64,000 nt of DNA from Diabrotica undecimpunctata (taxonomy: Eukaryota; Arthropoda; Insecta; Coleoptera; Chrysomelidae). This document shows positions 11,260-24,545 of this stretch, in pieces. Each line of letters starts with the position of its first letter. The stretch's first letter is position 1. The DNA is taken from the NCBI RefSeq assembly GCF_040954645.1, contig NC_092806.1, positions 76,881,141 to 76,945,140 of the forward strand, written 5' to 3'. Under the pieces are notes generated by a model that saw nothing but the letters and a program-made list of their open reading frames with translations, was not told the DNA's origin and made no database searches. A program made the translations under genes and the position numbers.

Positions 11260-13280
11260 AAAAAATTTATTGCTAATATTAACAATATTGTTCATGTTTC
11301 TTTGATAGCACCAAACAAGGAACCATCAACAGAAATGTTTCTAGCAACTGGTAGAAATTAAGGAAAAGAAAAAAATTGTGTCCCTTCATGTTTAGCTAGA
11401 CGAATAGTTTGAGCTATTTTAAAAATGTTCTTGTCCCAATCTTTATGATTATCTTGAATAAAAGATCTGATTGTAGCAACAATCGTCTTTTTCTTTCGTT
11501 TATTAGGATTAATCTGTGGGAAGTATTTAACTTTGTACCAAATTTTTTCTACCTTGTATTTCTCCATAAAAGTTTTGAAATTTTTTGTAACATGTTGTTT
11601 TCCATTATCAACTGCAAAGATCTGTGGTACACCAAAGAAAACTTAATTTTTTAACAAATTTGAGAATAGCTTTTAAAGTAGCATTAGCCAAAGGATGCAC
11701 AAACAAACAAAACAAACTTTGTAAACCAGTCAACAACAACCAAAAGAAAACGATTTTTATTTTTAGACCTATGATATGGATCCAGTAAATCAGCAGATAG
11801 AAACTAAAAAGAAAAATGTATACCACGATATTGTCTAATAAGACAAGCTGGAGATAAGTTACTAGGATTACAAGAACCACAAACTTCACATTTATGAACA
11901 TAGTTCCCAACAAAAGATCTAAGTTAAGGCCAGTAATAAAATTCTGAAATCCTTTTGCAAAATGTTCTTCCAATATGGAGAAGGAACAAAAAATTTTCAT
12001 TTTGGAGTAGAATTCGAGAATTTAGACCTAGAGAAAATATGTTTAGAAAGCCGATAAGGTTTAAAATCTTGAACTTTAAAAGCAGAATATAAATTAGGAT
12101 TATCTGTTACCGTTGCTCCATATTATCATATTTTTATACCAAGCATCTATTTTTAAATTAAATAAATTGAAGAGAGAATTGTGAAAGAGAGTCAGCTACT
12201 ACATTTAAAGAACCACTACGATGGACAAGAGTAAATTTGTGACAAGACAGTTTCAATATCCACCTGGCAATTCTAAGAGAAGGATTCTTCATGTTATTAT
12301 AACCACTGTAATAAGGAGTGATCTATAATAACACTTACATCATCACTACCCTCAATATAGTATGCAAATTTTCCAATAGAAAGCAAAATTGCTAATATTT
12401 CTTAATAAAGACACCACCGACAGCAGAGTCACTTACATCACAAGGAAGATTGAAATTCTTGGAAAAATCAGAACTTGCTTGAAAAGGAGCTTTTGTAAAA
12501 ACCTGTTTAATTTTATAAAAAGCTTCATCAGCTTTAGGAGTCCAAATATTAGGTTGACCTTTCTTTATGCCTATCAATAAGTCAGAAATGAGACTGCAAA
12601 TAGTAACAAAATTGTTTAGGAATATTCGGTGGTAACCAATTAAGCCTATCTACCTACGGATCTGGGTTGTATTTGTTGGTACATGATATTCCAAAATAAA
12701 CTGAACCTTATCAGCATCAGTTCTTAATCCTTAATTATTCGCTAGAAATCCAAGGAATTGAATTAAAAATCTGTAAAACTTTCATTTATTAAAGTTACTA
12801 GTGATATTTGCGTTTTTGAAGCGTTTGAATAACATTTTTAGAGTTTTGATATGTGTATTAAAATCTGAAGTAACAACAATAATATCAATAAGACAATAAA
12901 AAAACATTAGGTTCTAAAAAAGGATCTATAACTGAGTCCATGACTTTATACATAGCTTAAGCGCTATTATTAAGACCGAAAGATAAATCATTGCTATAAA
13001 ATAGACCTCTATTTTGCACAGAAAAGGCAGTTTTCAATTTAGATTCATTATTTAAAGGAATCTGATAAAAAGCCTTTTTAAGATTAATGGAAAATATGAA
13101 CTTAGAACCTCTTACTTTAGAAATAATCTATTATTTAAAGACATAGGATAACTATTAGGAACTGTAAAAGAAATAAGTTTCCTACCATCAAAGCAAACTT
13201 GATGTGAACCATCTTTCTTTGGCACAAGCCATAAAGGAGAAGACCACAAGTACTGGTAGTTAAGGTCTATACCTTAAGTT
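11260..13280 (-). pseudogene. Ty3/gypsy-type pol remnant: RT, RNase H, integrase
   Basis: Read on the minus strand from 13280 down. The reverse transcriptase region retains TSDFNTHIKTLKMLFKRF and a damaged catalytic box (IDIIVV where YIDDIL-type sequence is expected). The RT-RNase H connection at 12392-12577 reads NIWTPKADEAFYKIKQVF and FNLPCDVSDSAVG, typical of gypsy. Integrase pieces follow: VHPLANATLKAILKF near 11690 and the block FMEKYKVEKIWYKVKYFPQ at 11500-11567. Many stops and frameshifts are present, so it is long dead. Confidence 0.75.
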
Positions 13281-13749
13281 TAAGCATGTCATCAACTCCA
13301 ACATTTAAGACTTTCTATATAGCATGAGATAGTGGGTACTGTCTCTGCTTAATATGTAGGTTTAGCATTAGCAGTATCTATATGATGTGTATATTGGTAT
13401 GTTCTACCAATGGATGTGTAGGACGTATCCTTTAAACAATTTAATGATTAAATTGAGTTGAGATTGCTGAATTTAAGAATGATATTCGGAATTAATAGTG
13501 GTATTTACTACACCAGCAGATAAATATGTAGCCTTAAATAAAAAGTTGGAGAAGTTTAAAGAAATTTAAAACAAATTAATAAAATCCTAATATCATTTAA
13601 TGTCAAGTAGAAGGAACTTCTAAAACTTTAAATGATTAAGTTTTAGTTAATAAGGTAACAGGTAACCAAACATATTCTTAAGTATTGTGAATGTTTCCAT
13701 TAGATGTAGTTACTTGAACTGAACCATCATAAATAAGAGTTAAATTAAG

Positions 13750-14560
13750 CTTTTTATGCAAAAATAAAAAAAAGAGAAGGCAATAATGCTAACATTACTG
13801 CCACTGTCAAGATGTGCAGAAATTGTATAATTACTCAAACAAATAGAAATATATGTCTATTGTCATTTGTATGAATATCTAGTAATAGACCAGAATTTAA
13901 ATGTACTTTTAAGTTCAAGGAACAACTAGAAGCAAAAGAAGTACTAGAAGAAGGTAAGGGTTTAGGTTGTACCAAGGGAAAGTACATATATCAGTTTCAG
14001 ATATTAATGAAGCAGTTGAAGAAGTAGTAGTTAAGATTTTTGAACATTTAAATAAATAGATAGTGATATTATTCATACCGTAACTATGAAAAAATCTACC
14101 TCTTGGGTTTAGAACAAATTTGAAATTTATGACTTTTCATGTTACAATTCGAACATGTGATAGATGAAGAAAGAGACTCTACAGAAAAACTAAATTTACT
14201 GCGAGAAGAAATAGAAAGAGCAGACTCAAATCTCTTTCAGTATTTTAAGAGTTGCAAGATTAGCAACTGTGTCTATGTGAGAGCCTTAAGATAGTGAGAC
14301 AGAAGATCATTTATAATTTCATTAACCTTTTCAGGTTCAGGAACTGACTCTGATTAACAAAGTATTAAAGATTCCATAATGGAAATACATGTTGATACAG
14401 GTTGCCTAAAAATTTGTTTTATGGAACATATGTGTTCCCACAAGTCTCTTTTATAATTATAGGTTAAATAAGCTTATTTTAAAGAAATAACCAAATCAGA
14501 CCAAGACTATCTCCAGAGGCTCTTCGAGTATACCACCTGCTTATAGTATGTGATTGTTAC
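13750..14560 (-). pseudogene. Gypsy gag/protease remnant
   Basis: Minus strand. A retropepsin-like core LDSGSNVSII occurs near 13770-13830, where LDTG/LDSG is the catalytic aspartate motif. Upstream, at 14105-14165, CSNCNMKSHKFQIC resembles a nucleocapsid zinc knuckle. The order gag, protease, RT, integrase on one strand with 11260-13280 supports a single decayed gypsy element. LTRs were not identified. Confidence 0.55.
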
Positions 14561-14619
14561 TACCATATTATGTTCTGGGTAAAAAGCAGAATCCATCTCC
14601 TAGTTTATTGCTGTCTCAC

Positions 14620-15035
14620 AGGCCATATTCTCCGCTACAAGATCTGATTTACGTCCTTTACCAATTTTGGCATTAAAATCGCCCATTAAATATTTGATTT
14701 CTTCGTATGTTAAACTTTTTAATGTTACACTAAGCTTATCATACATAATTTCCACTTTATTGTCATATTTTCTTTCTGTAGTAGGAGCATATATCTAATG
14801 TGTTACGTTAATATTAAATATAGTGATGCGAAGCTGTAAAATCATTATTCTTTCATTTATTGGGACAAAGTTGATGACATATTTTTCGAATACTACTCCA
14901 TTTCTAAGCTGTGGGTCGCCGTTTTTATTCCCACTAAAATACAGTATACCATCTTTGTATCTGCATGTTCCTGAAACAGGTCATCATAATTCGCTTACAC
15001 CAATAAGTGACAATTTTAAGTGTTTGGCGTCCTGA
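14620..15035 (-). pseudogene. LINE endonuclease fragment (RTE-like)
   Basis: Minus strand translation, with one frame change: VQDAKHLKLSLIGVSE, RYKDGILYFSGNK, RNGVVFEKYVINFVPI, IYAPTTERKYD, and YLMGDFNAKIGKGR. The IYAPT and GDFNAKIG blocks are hallmarks of the apurinic-type endonuclease of RTE and related LINEs. No RT follows. Confidence 0.7.
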
Positions 15036-15299
15036 ACAAGATTTTCAAATTTACCGGAAGCATTCTTCTTTTCATGGCGCCGTTTTCTTTCGAAGGTTGA
15101 CGATCCAAATGGCAATAATAGTTTTGGAAACTGCTGCGCGAAATATTCTTTGCAGAATTACTGGCAAGATCGCCCTGATTGGGACGCAACATCAGCACGT
15201 TATTCACCCGATCTCTCATTCACGCACAATTTTCACGCATTCTAGCATTTTTTCACTATGACTGAATTCTTCTCTCTCTCTCTGTTCCTCCCTGTTCAT

Positions 15300-16490
15300 G
15301 TTCAATCTCACCCCTTCTAATTCTGTCTGATCTTCTTGCTTGCTCCTGGGCACCCTGCCTCACTTCGGGTCGCCGTTCTTCTTGTTCCTTTTTCTCTACT
15401 GTTCTCCTCATCATATGTCTCTGAACTGCTCTCCATTGCTCTGACTACCTAAGTATCTCCTCCAAAAGTCCCGTGACTGATTGCACCCTACTTCCTAGCT
15501 CTCTCTCAAGAAAGCTCCTCTCATCTATCCATCTATCGCATTCCAATATACGTTGTTAGACAGTGTCTGATATTTCACAATACAGATGTTTGTCATTTTC
15601 TATCTTTCCAAATTTGTTAAGGTATGTCCTGAAACAACCATGTCCTGTAAGTATCTGCGTCAGAAAGTAATTCAAACGCCGGTGCCCGCAACCAATGATA
15701 TCAGTCAATCAGGCACCTTCTCTCTCGTAGAGCCTTCATTACCTCTTTCCATTTTAATGTGTTAAAAGCATTCCGTATGTCAAACAAAAGTAGGATTGCC
15801 CATCTCTGGTTAACCCCCACCCCGCGTAACTCCCGGAAGACTTCCATTAGCGTATCCACCGTGCTCCTGTTCTTTCTGAAACCTCACGATTCCATCGAAT
15901 CCCGGAGCCTTTCGTGTCTTTAGGGCACTCAACGCTTCGTTGAGTTCGTCTACGGTAAAAGGTACAGCTCAATTAGCTTCGGAGTCCCACTGCACTTTAT
16001 GCCAGTGTCTGGGTGGAAACAGCTCTTGGGTAACCTCCAGCTTCCTGTCCAGTTGCATCTCATACAGAGGGTACAGTTTGAACCTGGTTCATTACGATTT
16101 TGTACCCCTGACTCTAAACGTCCTCATCCAACTTGTCACACAGTTCTCTCCAATGCCTTTTCTTTTCAGCTCGGATCTTCCCGTTCAATTTATTCTTTCG
16201 CAAATTGTATAATATATCCATTCTGCTAGCTTCGGTTACTTCTCCTCTACCTCTTGCCCTCGTAGCCTCCAATAAGGAATTTTTCTTTTTTCATCTACCT
16301 TGTTTATGCAATTTCTCATAGTCTCTCTTATTATTGATTCAAGTGCTTCATCTATAACCCTAGACAAGGGACTTTTACAGAAGGCCATTAGCCTGGCCAG
16401 CTTAACTCTGGTTTGTTATAGAGGTATTACTCCTATAATCTCCTCTTTTTTCCAAGCTTGGGACCGATGGCATCGGTCATAGAGCTACTC
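15300..16490 (-). pseudogene. R1-clade LINE remnant with internal deletion
   Basis: Minus strand. Order of recognisable pieces: a pre-RT segment near 16400 (LARLMAFCKSPLSRVI, then WRELCDKLDEDV), the RT start (FTVDELNEALSALKTRKAPGFDGI) and LLLFDIRNAFNTLKW. The reading then jumps to the C-terminal zinc-like region: LTQILTGHGCFRTYLNKFG, HLYCEISDTV, ECDRWIDERSFLEREL. The central RT, including the catalytic YADD box, is missing. This style is R1-like. GC content is higher than in the surroundings. Confidence 0.7.
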
Positions 16491-17263
16491 AGTTTATCTA
16501 ACAACTAACACAGACAGATTTGTAGGAACTATTTAAAGCAAAGGCTATCTATGACAAGGTTAGAGCTGTTTCCGGGAATAACATATTTTTGCCCCTAGAT
16601 ACCGTATTCCTCCCACCTATGAAGTTAAAAATTCTTTCAGTGGCGTATCTGGGAAATACTAGTTACCTACTGTTAAGTGTTAGTAAGTAATATTTGTTAT
16701 TCAGATATACTTGAGTCCAAGACTGTTGCATTTTCACCATTTTATTATAAAATGCAAATAAAATGTGTTAAAATTTAACTCCCCGCGAACTTCCCATAAT
16801 TGGCGTTTGCTATAAGTAATAATAGTTTATAATTTATCTTCCCGATTTATTAATTTTACTTTTAGTTAATAAATTAATAGTCAAAATATTGGGCTTGACT
16901 TTATTTCAAATTACATATCTGTAACAATAAGTTGATGTATTTAAAAAAAAATTAAATGAATACTTCTTATAAACCTATTCTCGTAATCGTAATATTAACG
17001 TATTTATGATTATTTTTTGCATACACTGTAAAATTTTTGTTATTAACCATCAATTATTTATTTGAGATAACTAACAAAGATGTAACTAGCCAAATAAAAA
17101 TATTTTTAAAATACTCAATATCTATTAAATTTAATATCAAAAAAACAAACTTGTTCAGTTTAACTAATTTTACGTTATCAGTATACACTCAGAATAATTA
17201 ATAACGGCTTATCAAACAAAGCAATAACTATGAATAAAGTGACAGCTACATCAGTTGTACACT
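16491..17263. other. Upstream region of the hexosaminidase gene
   Basis: AT-rich, without recognisable coding sequence or transposon termini. It may hold enhancers, but none can be identified from sequence alone. Confidence 0.4.
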
Positions 17264-17270
17264 TATAAAA
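17264..17270 (+). promoter_or_regulatory. Candidate TATA box (TATAAAA)
   Basis: TATAAAA lies 71 bp upstream of the hexosaminidase start codon. Transcription would begin near 17290-17296, close to TTTCAGCATA, leaving a short 5' leader. The same TTTCAG could instead be a 3' splice site of an untranslated first exon, in which case the true promoter is further left. Confidence 0.4.
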
Positions 17271-17334
17271 TCTTTTGATCAAATCTTTCAGCATATGTTA
17301 AGTTTTACCCGAAGCATAAGATACATTTCTAATA

Positions 17335-17511
17335 ATGGAAAAGTTAATTATATTTTTGTTAACTTTGATATATGTGACTTTTGTGCAGTGTTATATAGAA
17401 AAACCTGGTCCTAGATATCCTCCAACTAAAGGAGAAATATGGCCGAAGCCCTCTTACCAGATAAAAAATGAAAGTTTCTTTTTACTTGATCCTGAAACTT
17501 TTGAAATAAAG
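17335..17511 (+). CDS. Hexosaminidase exon 1: start and signal peptide
   Basis: ATG at 17335 has a good context (AATAATGG). Residues 2-19 form a hydrophobic signal sequence ([16 protein letters not shown]). The mature start includes [17 protein letters not shown], like the xxWPxP motif near the N-terminus of lysosomal hexosaminidases. The exon ends in phase 0 at AAG before donor GTAAAT. Confidence 0.85.
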
Positions 17512-19371
17512 GTAAATTTTTTTTTTATTTTCGTATTTACTTGCAAACAATTTAGAAATATTGTAGTCCAGTCGTGATAGCATTTGACCTTGCATGGCAC
17601 GCTGCCTCAAATTTTATTATTCTAACCTTTAGGGAGGGGGGGGGGTCATAAGTAGTGTAAATTTGAAATCGCGACTGAATATCTCCGTTGAGTCAGCCAC
17701 CCTCTTGATTTTAAAGGAGAATCGTTTTGCCCAAAATCTCCTCAATTTTCCATATTTTGACAAAAATGGTAGGGACTAAAATTGTTGCAAATGCGATTTT
17801 CTACAATTTTTTTGTGCGGTCAATCGTTTCTGAATTAATGAAAAAAATAGTAGAAGGGGAGGGGGGAAGAACAACTATCGAATTATCTCGTTTATTAATA
17901 ATTTTACGACATGAATGTACATAAGCAAAAATGAAGAGAATTATATTTAATATAATGATTGTTATATTTTACACATTTGATCTCTTTCATTTTTTTTTAA
18001 TTAAAGTAAAAAAATTAAAGGGATTAAAATTCTATAAAATATAATTCTCTCTTCTAAAGTTGAGAGATATTAAGCAAAAATGGTTCTTCTTTTTTATTTT
18101 CAAATTCAAGAAGGCGGCTAACGTAGAGGCATGTAGAGGTTGGATTTAAAACTAAAGGTAAGAATAATAAAATTTGGGACTCGATATGAAAGGTTAGATC
18201 TTTTTTTGTCTTACTCGACTGGACTATTGCTCTTCTGAGTCACAGTAAACCAATTTGAAATTTTTTAATTTTTCTCCTATTTTCATAGGATGAAGTCGGC
18301 CCAAATTTAAGTCAGTATGTTGAACAAAAATGAAATACGGTCTCTTATCAGTATCGCTAAATCGATTGAAAGTATTTAAAACCTGACTTATTTGTTTATA
18401 TTGTTGATGACCAGACGGAACGTTTTTATTGCCATCAATAACAATAGATTTAATGTTGGAAATATTAATAATAGAATCATCAGAATTCAACACATTTAGA
18501 GGATTATTACAATCATTAATCTCAGAAAAAAAACAATATTTTCAACGTGAAAATTATTTAACGTGTATTTGTCCCCGGGATCCTGTAGTGGTGGGTCTTT
18601 ACCACAAACACAATTCTTACCCTGGGATGTCCCAGATAGTATTTATCAAAAAAATATAGGAAATATTAATACGTACAGTACAATTGCTAAACTAATAACT
18701 TACAATTAACGTAAACCTGATTAAAAACTAAATAAACTGGATTGAATATGAGACACAAACCGGTCCGTACTATACCAAAGTCCGAACGAAACTGTGGCCA
18801 GTATAATTAAAAATACTCTATTGATATAGGTACTTGAAAAACATCAGAAAAGAAGTTTGGAAATAAAGAGACCAGGTGGTGGTCAAACGAAGTTCAAAAA
18901 ATAAAAGGGTAGAAAAAATTATATAAAAAGTGGCAAGAAAATAGGTCGGACACAGATCTTCAAACTATAAAATAACAAACAAAGAAGTGGTTCAGGAACT
19001 TCAAAAATAAAGAAAGGAAAAGCAGTTGGACCACACGATATTCCTGGCGAGGATGGGCAGCATTAGGAGAGGCAAAAGTTAACTAACCAATTTATTTAAT
19101 AAACTAATGAAAGTGCAGCTGATTTGGTGAGGTCATTTACACTAGATGAAAGATACCGTACCAATGAGAAGAGTGTGTGAATTGAAACTATTAAAAAACA
19201 AAAAAAGAGGCTGACCAAGACAGACATCGGACGAAGTAATCGGGAAAATATTGGAGAGAAGAGGAGTTACATGGACAGGCGCAAGGATATTGACACGAAA
19301 CCGCAAAGAATGGAAAAATTTGTTAAGAAGTAAATTAAACCTTACATCATCATATGATAGAAAGATTTTTT

Positions 19372-19436
<65 letters not shown>

Positions 19437-22400
19437 AAATACTGGATATTTGTGACTATCGATATAAACAAACAACCAGTATATTACGGCTGCAGTCAGA
19501 AGCTTGGCCAAGATGTTAAAGAAAGGCTCTTTTGACTTTTTGTCTAGCTTTCGAAATTGTTTTATTCCTTTTTCAAGACGCTGTAATATAGATAAAAAGA
19601 ATATGTAAATATTTACAAAATATCACAATTCGTCAGTGCAACTTACTAGTCATTGAGATTATTTATAATAAGCTTTGACCCTCAACATTAATAACACAAA
19701 CATAAAAAAAATACATAGAGAACAGAAAGAAAAAAAAATGAGACTAAAATGTAATTAGGTGTTCTTAATATTCTATTTCTTTTCAAAAACCAAGAGGCCC
19801 ATACTGGGTAATTTTTAATTTTTAAACCTGTCTTATTGGTATGCAACATGTTATGCACACAGGTGTATTCTGCCCTATTAAGAAAGAACCCCGTATCTCC
19901 ACGATAGCGAGTTTTGAGAAAAACGCGATTAAAGATTTTTGTTTAATCCCTTGTGCTTTTGGTACAATAATAACACAAAATAATTTAGGGTAGAGTGAGA
20001 AGCCTCGTAGTTAACTTTTTTCAAAAAAAAATTGCAAAATTACCATATGGACATTAGTTATGAGACATACGGGCTAACAAAGCAAAGAATTATGTCAAGT
20101 TTACTTAGCTAAAACCACGTATTATCCAAATTTGTCTTAAGCTTGGTTTTAACTACCTATGTAATTATTTAAAATTTATATAACTGCCTCAAAAGGCAAA
20201 ACATTTAAATATGTTAATAATATTTTTCATGAACATTTGTTGAATAGAACATAAGTATTTACAAAAAACGTTTATTTAAAAATACAAAATGAAAATTATT
20301 ATTAATCGGAAGTTGGCAATTGTTCCCAAAATTGATGGCGGTTCGCCGGTCTAATTTGACCTACGTTCTTTAATATTTGTTCTTTTCTCTTCTTAGCAAT
20401 CCCAGAAGGTTCCGTCACAGGTGTGGGGTCCTTATTCCCAGGTTTTAACACTCTGGCCTGCAAAATGTCCATCTCTATCAACTCCTCGCTATCGTTAATC
20501 TTAACGCGGAAAATCTTACTCCCTCTCTCTTCACAATTACTTTAACATTTTGTGATAAGGTAAATACGTGACTCTGTTTTCTTTAATTTTGACTGTGATG
20601 ATAAGTCTTTCCTGATAAGAAAATCGGAAACCTCCATTTCTTTCACCACCACACGATTCAAATTACACGTTTTAACGGCCTCGACGAAATCATGATAATC
20701 ATAAGCTTTGTTCTTTTTCTGTAATGATAGTTCCACTTGGTGGTGGAAACTATTAGCGGTGTTGCTCTATTCCTTAGAAAAAACCTCGCATATCGTTTTA
20801 TCCTACGTTAAAAACCCGTATCTGCTGAGCATATACCAGATTTTTACTACGAAGTGTTAAATGCCAGGTTTATACTAAGCATAATAGTCATTTTTGGCGT
20901 TGACGGGGAAAATATTTTCTTTCATAAAATATTTATAAATGCAAAATACGGGTTTTTCTCTATGTGAATATGTTATATAAATCATATTTATTCTTATGGG
21001 GCAAATATCCCAATTTTTCAAATTTTGGAGATATAGGGTTCTTTTTTAGTAGGGCAGTATTGTGAAGTGTATATGTATAAGTACATATTTATTTTATTTT
21101 TGATGTTTTTCCAGTAAATAACAATAAATGTTGCTTAGTTTATCTATGTCAGACTTTTTATTTATGCAAAACGTACTAGATTTTATGAAACATATTTCCA
21201 AGAAAACACGTTTTGAATGGTTTTTTTGTTTTGACAAAATACAGTAACCTTCGAACTTAAACTCATGTTTCAAAGGTAATGCATGTTCTGTAAGTACACA
21301 TGTATTTATTTTATTGGTTTTTATGTCACTACGATGTGACATCACCCTACTGTTTAAACTGCAAGATGATTCTCCGATCTATACGTTGTTACAATTGGTA
21401 CAGGTATAGAATAAACAACGTTTGAAGACTCCTGTATTGTGAAGGGATCCTTTGTTTTTGTGTATAACCTAGATACCGTTGTCGTCACATTCCTAGTTGT
21501 AATTTTTAAGCCATTAACATTTTTGGAAATGTTCATTAGCCTGGGTGTCAGAACTAAAATGTAGGTAAGGTCCTTACCCTACACTCTTGGGGAAAAATTT
21601 TAAAATTTAATAGGACAAAAACGGAGTATTTGGAATCTTTATTTAAAAATAGAAATTATCATCATCATTATTAACCGTTTTGAGTCTGCTAGTTTTTCCT
21701 CTCTAATTTCTTACACCTTTCTCTTTAAGGTACTTTTCTGCTTCATCTAACCATCTCTTTCTGGGTCGACGTACTCTTTTTTTGTCACCCATATCCGTAT
21801 TTATTAACATTTTTGGGATTTTTCTTTTTTCATTCTTTCTACATATCCCTCCCAAAAGCTTCAAGATTGAGTTGGTTGGGATATTTAGCTACTGTTATAC
21901 ACTTGTTCAATTTGTGTTCCAATACTTGAAATTTTTTTGGCCACTACAAGGTTGGCCATTTATTGTGTTTTGGAAAAGTTAATATTAAGGTCATTCATTT
22001 AAAAGAGCTCTGAAGGTCTTAAAGAAGTTGGTAGGAATGATCTACCCAGTCTGGAATAAGGACTATGTCGTTTACAAACATAAAGGTATTCAAAAGCTTC
22101 CCATTTATGTCGAGTCCAATATTTTTCCAGTTATTGTTTCTCATAGTAGTCTGTAATAAAGCGGTAAATAGTTTAGCAGAGATGGTGTTAGTACAAATAA
22201 AATCATTCCTTTGGATGGTACAAGGATTGTGAAAAGTAATATTTTTATGTATCTTAAAGAAATAGATGAAGATGCATGCAGTAGAATTAAGGTCGAATAG
22301 ATGAAATAGAAGGAAGCAAGTAATATATTGTGTGATAGAGAAATTCCAATAAATCCAACAAGCAAATTCTATAAAACAGCCAAATTACCAGCTATGATGT

Positions 22401-24489
22401 ATGGAAGTGAATATTTGGAAGTTAACAAAAACAAGTAACAACCAATGCATGTGGCAAAAATAATAATGCTTAAGTGGATGAGTGAAGTGATAAAGAAGGG
22501 TAAAATTAAGAATGACTCTATTAGGGGACGTCTGAGGGTGGCACCGATTTATGTCAAAATGAGAGAGCATAGATGAAGATGGTTTTGGCTATATTTAACG
22601 CCGAGAAGTTAATTACCCAATATAAGGAATTGCTGATCTACAGGTTCCTGGGGGAAGTAGAAAAAGAAGATTAAAGAAGACCTGAAAATATAGGAGATTG
22701 ATATTATATGACCCAAGATAGAATGTTATAAAGAAATATAATAATGGAAGCCAATCCCGCATAGGGATAAAAGCAAAGAGCATGATGTTTATTCCTGATG
22801 TTTTCTCTGTAATTGCGACAGAGTTTTTCAAAGGCGGTATGATAGAGGGGGTAGATATAACCTCGTATTATTCTACTGATAATCTGATACACTAATAATC
22901 TCTCTCGAGTATCTGCTCAACGTACGTTAGCGCTCTTTCAACCAACGGAAACAATTCAAGAAAGCCTATGATTTGCCAAAGATCCAATAGAATCATTGTT
23001 CATCTTATAAATTTATCGCATTTCCTTATTTTATTAAATTGTGGTTCAGTGTCATTGGAACAACAAAATGTAGTATATATATTTGTTTTACTAAACATAC
23101 GTAGATTAATGCTAATATATGGAGCAGAAATGCTGTCACTACACATAGGGAACTACTTAAATGTTTTAAACGCAAAATCCTAAGAAGAATATATGGAGGA
23201 ATAAAAGAGCAAGGGGCGTGGCAAAAGAGTTGCATTTAAGTTGTATAGAAGTTTTGGGAAACCTGAAATTGTAAAATTCATTAAGGTAGCACACCTTAGA
23301 TGGATAGGACATGTAAGTAATTGGGTGAGGAAGATACAACAATCAAAAAAGTTTTTGAATAAAGAGTGTCGATCAGACAACGAGCCAGAAGAAGATCGAG
23401 ATTTAGATATCAAGCCAACCTAGAAGTTGGCTAGTTGGCTATGCAAAGTTAGAGCATGAAACAGAGTTGCTAGAGTCAGGGGTGAATGGAGAATTGTTCC
23501 GAAGAAGGCTCTGGCTCATAATGAGGTGTGATGCAACTGATAATTATAAAACATAAGTGGAATTGTCATCTTGGTCACTGCGAAAAATTGGCCGTGGTAG
23601 AATACACCTTTACACAAGAGAACTAAATTCAACTAACTAAGAGAAAGTTAATTGAAAAACTTATATTCTTAATAGAATATTATGACACTACTATGCATGC
23701 ATATTTAGGGCGGATATCGAAATTTGAGAATATCAGATGAAGTTTACTCGTACAGAAGTGCGTCTGGATCTAAACAGGATGTGGTACTCTACTTTATATA
23801 ATACAAAATTTTTCCCTTGGCTCATCGAACATTTTAAAGTAAATTCGGAGCACCCGACGGGCCCTTATAATTTATTATTAAATTTTTTTAACAGCACATT
23901 TTTGAAGCGAATCTTTTATACTGGAGTTGTCTTACTTTTTTCTCTGTAGAAAAATGCTGACGAGAAAACTGATCACGAAACTGAAATGGTGATCACGGAA
24001 CTAGCATCATGAGAAGGCGTCACGGGTAGCTGTATCCATTTATTACTCTCGATCAGTTCATTTCTAGTCATTATATATTCATTCTAAGTAGGTTTAAATT
24101 AAAAACTGCATAAAAATAACTAACAAAATACAGACATTAAATGAAAAATATGAAAATTAAAAGAATATATGTCAATAAAAGATTCGATTCATATCTATTG
24201 TTAAAATTTAAAAGTCATAAGTGGCATCCAATTAACAACAATATTGAATCATCTGTTTAAATTTTTATGACACTAGTCGTTATAAAATAATTTTTTATAA
24301 ATGCAGTTATTATCTTTAAACATCTTATTTAGTTTATATAATAATTAAATTTACTATCAAATGATATTTATTTTTATTTTATTATTGATTTAATATTTCA
24401 TCTGAATTTCACAGGTCTGTCAGAAGTAAATAACGTATGCTTCTTTAATACGTTAGCAGGTGACGTTAGGAGCAAATACAATAATTTAT

Positions 24490-24545
<56 letters not shown>

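Larger units (their letters stand above)
19435..21600 (-). mobile_element. Penelope-like element 3 (same subfamily as PLE 2), interrupted
   Basis: Minus strand. The outer segment 19435-19545 and the terminal region 19545-19730 match 10808-11169 of PLE 2, including the hammerhead-like motif (19545-19578). The 3' region to 19869 and the protein remnant at 21094-21536 match PLE 2 on either side of a DNA transposon inserted at 19870-21057. The upper border near 21600 is unclear. Confidence 0.65.

Noticed and set aside
15007..16482. Several + strand frames of 60-90 codons
   Set aside because: They are shadows of the minus-strand R1 and RTE remnants, which have recognisable motifs.
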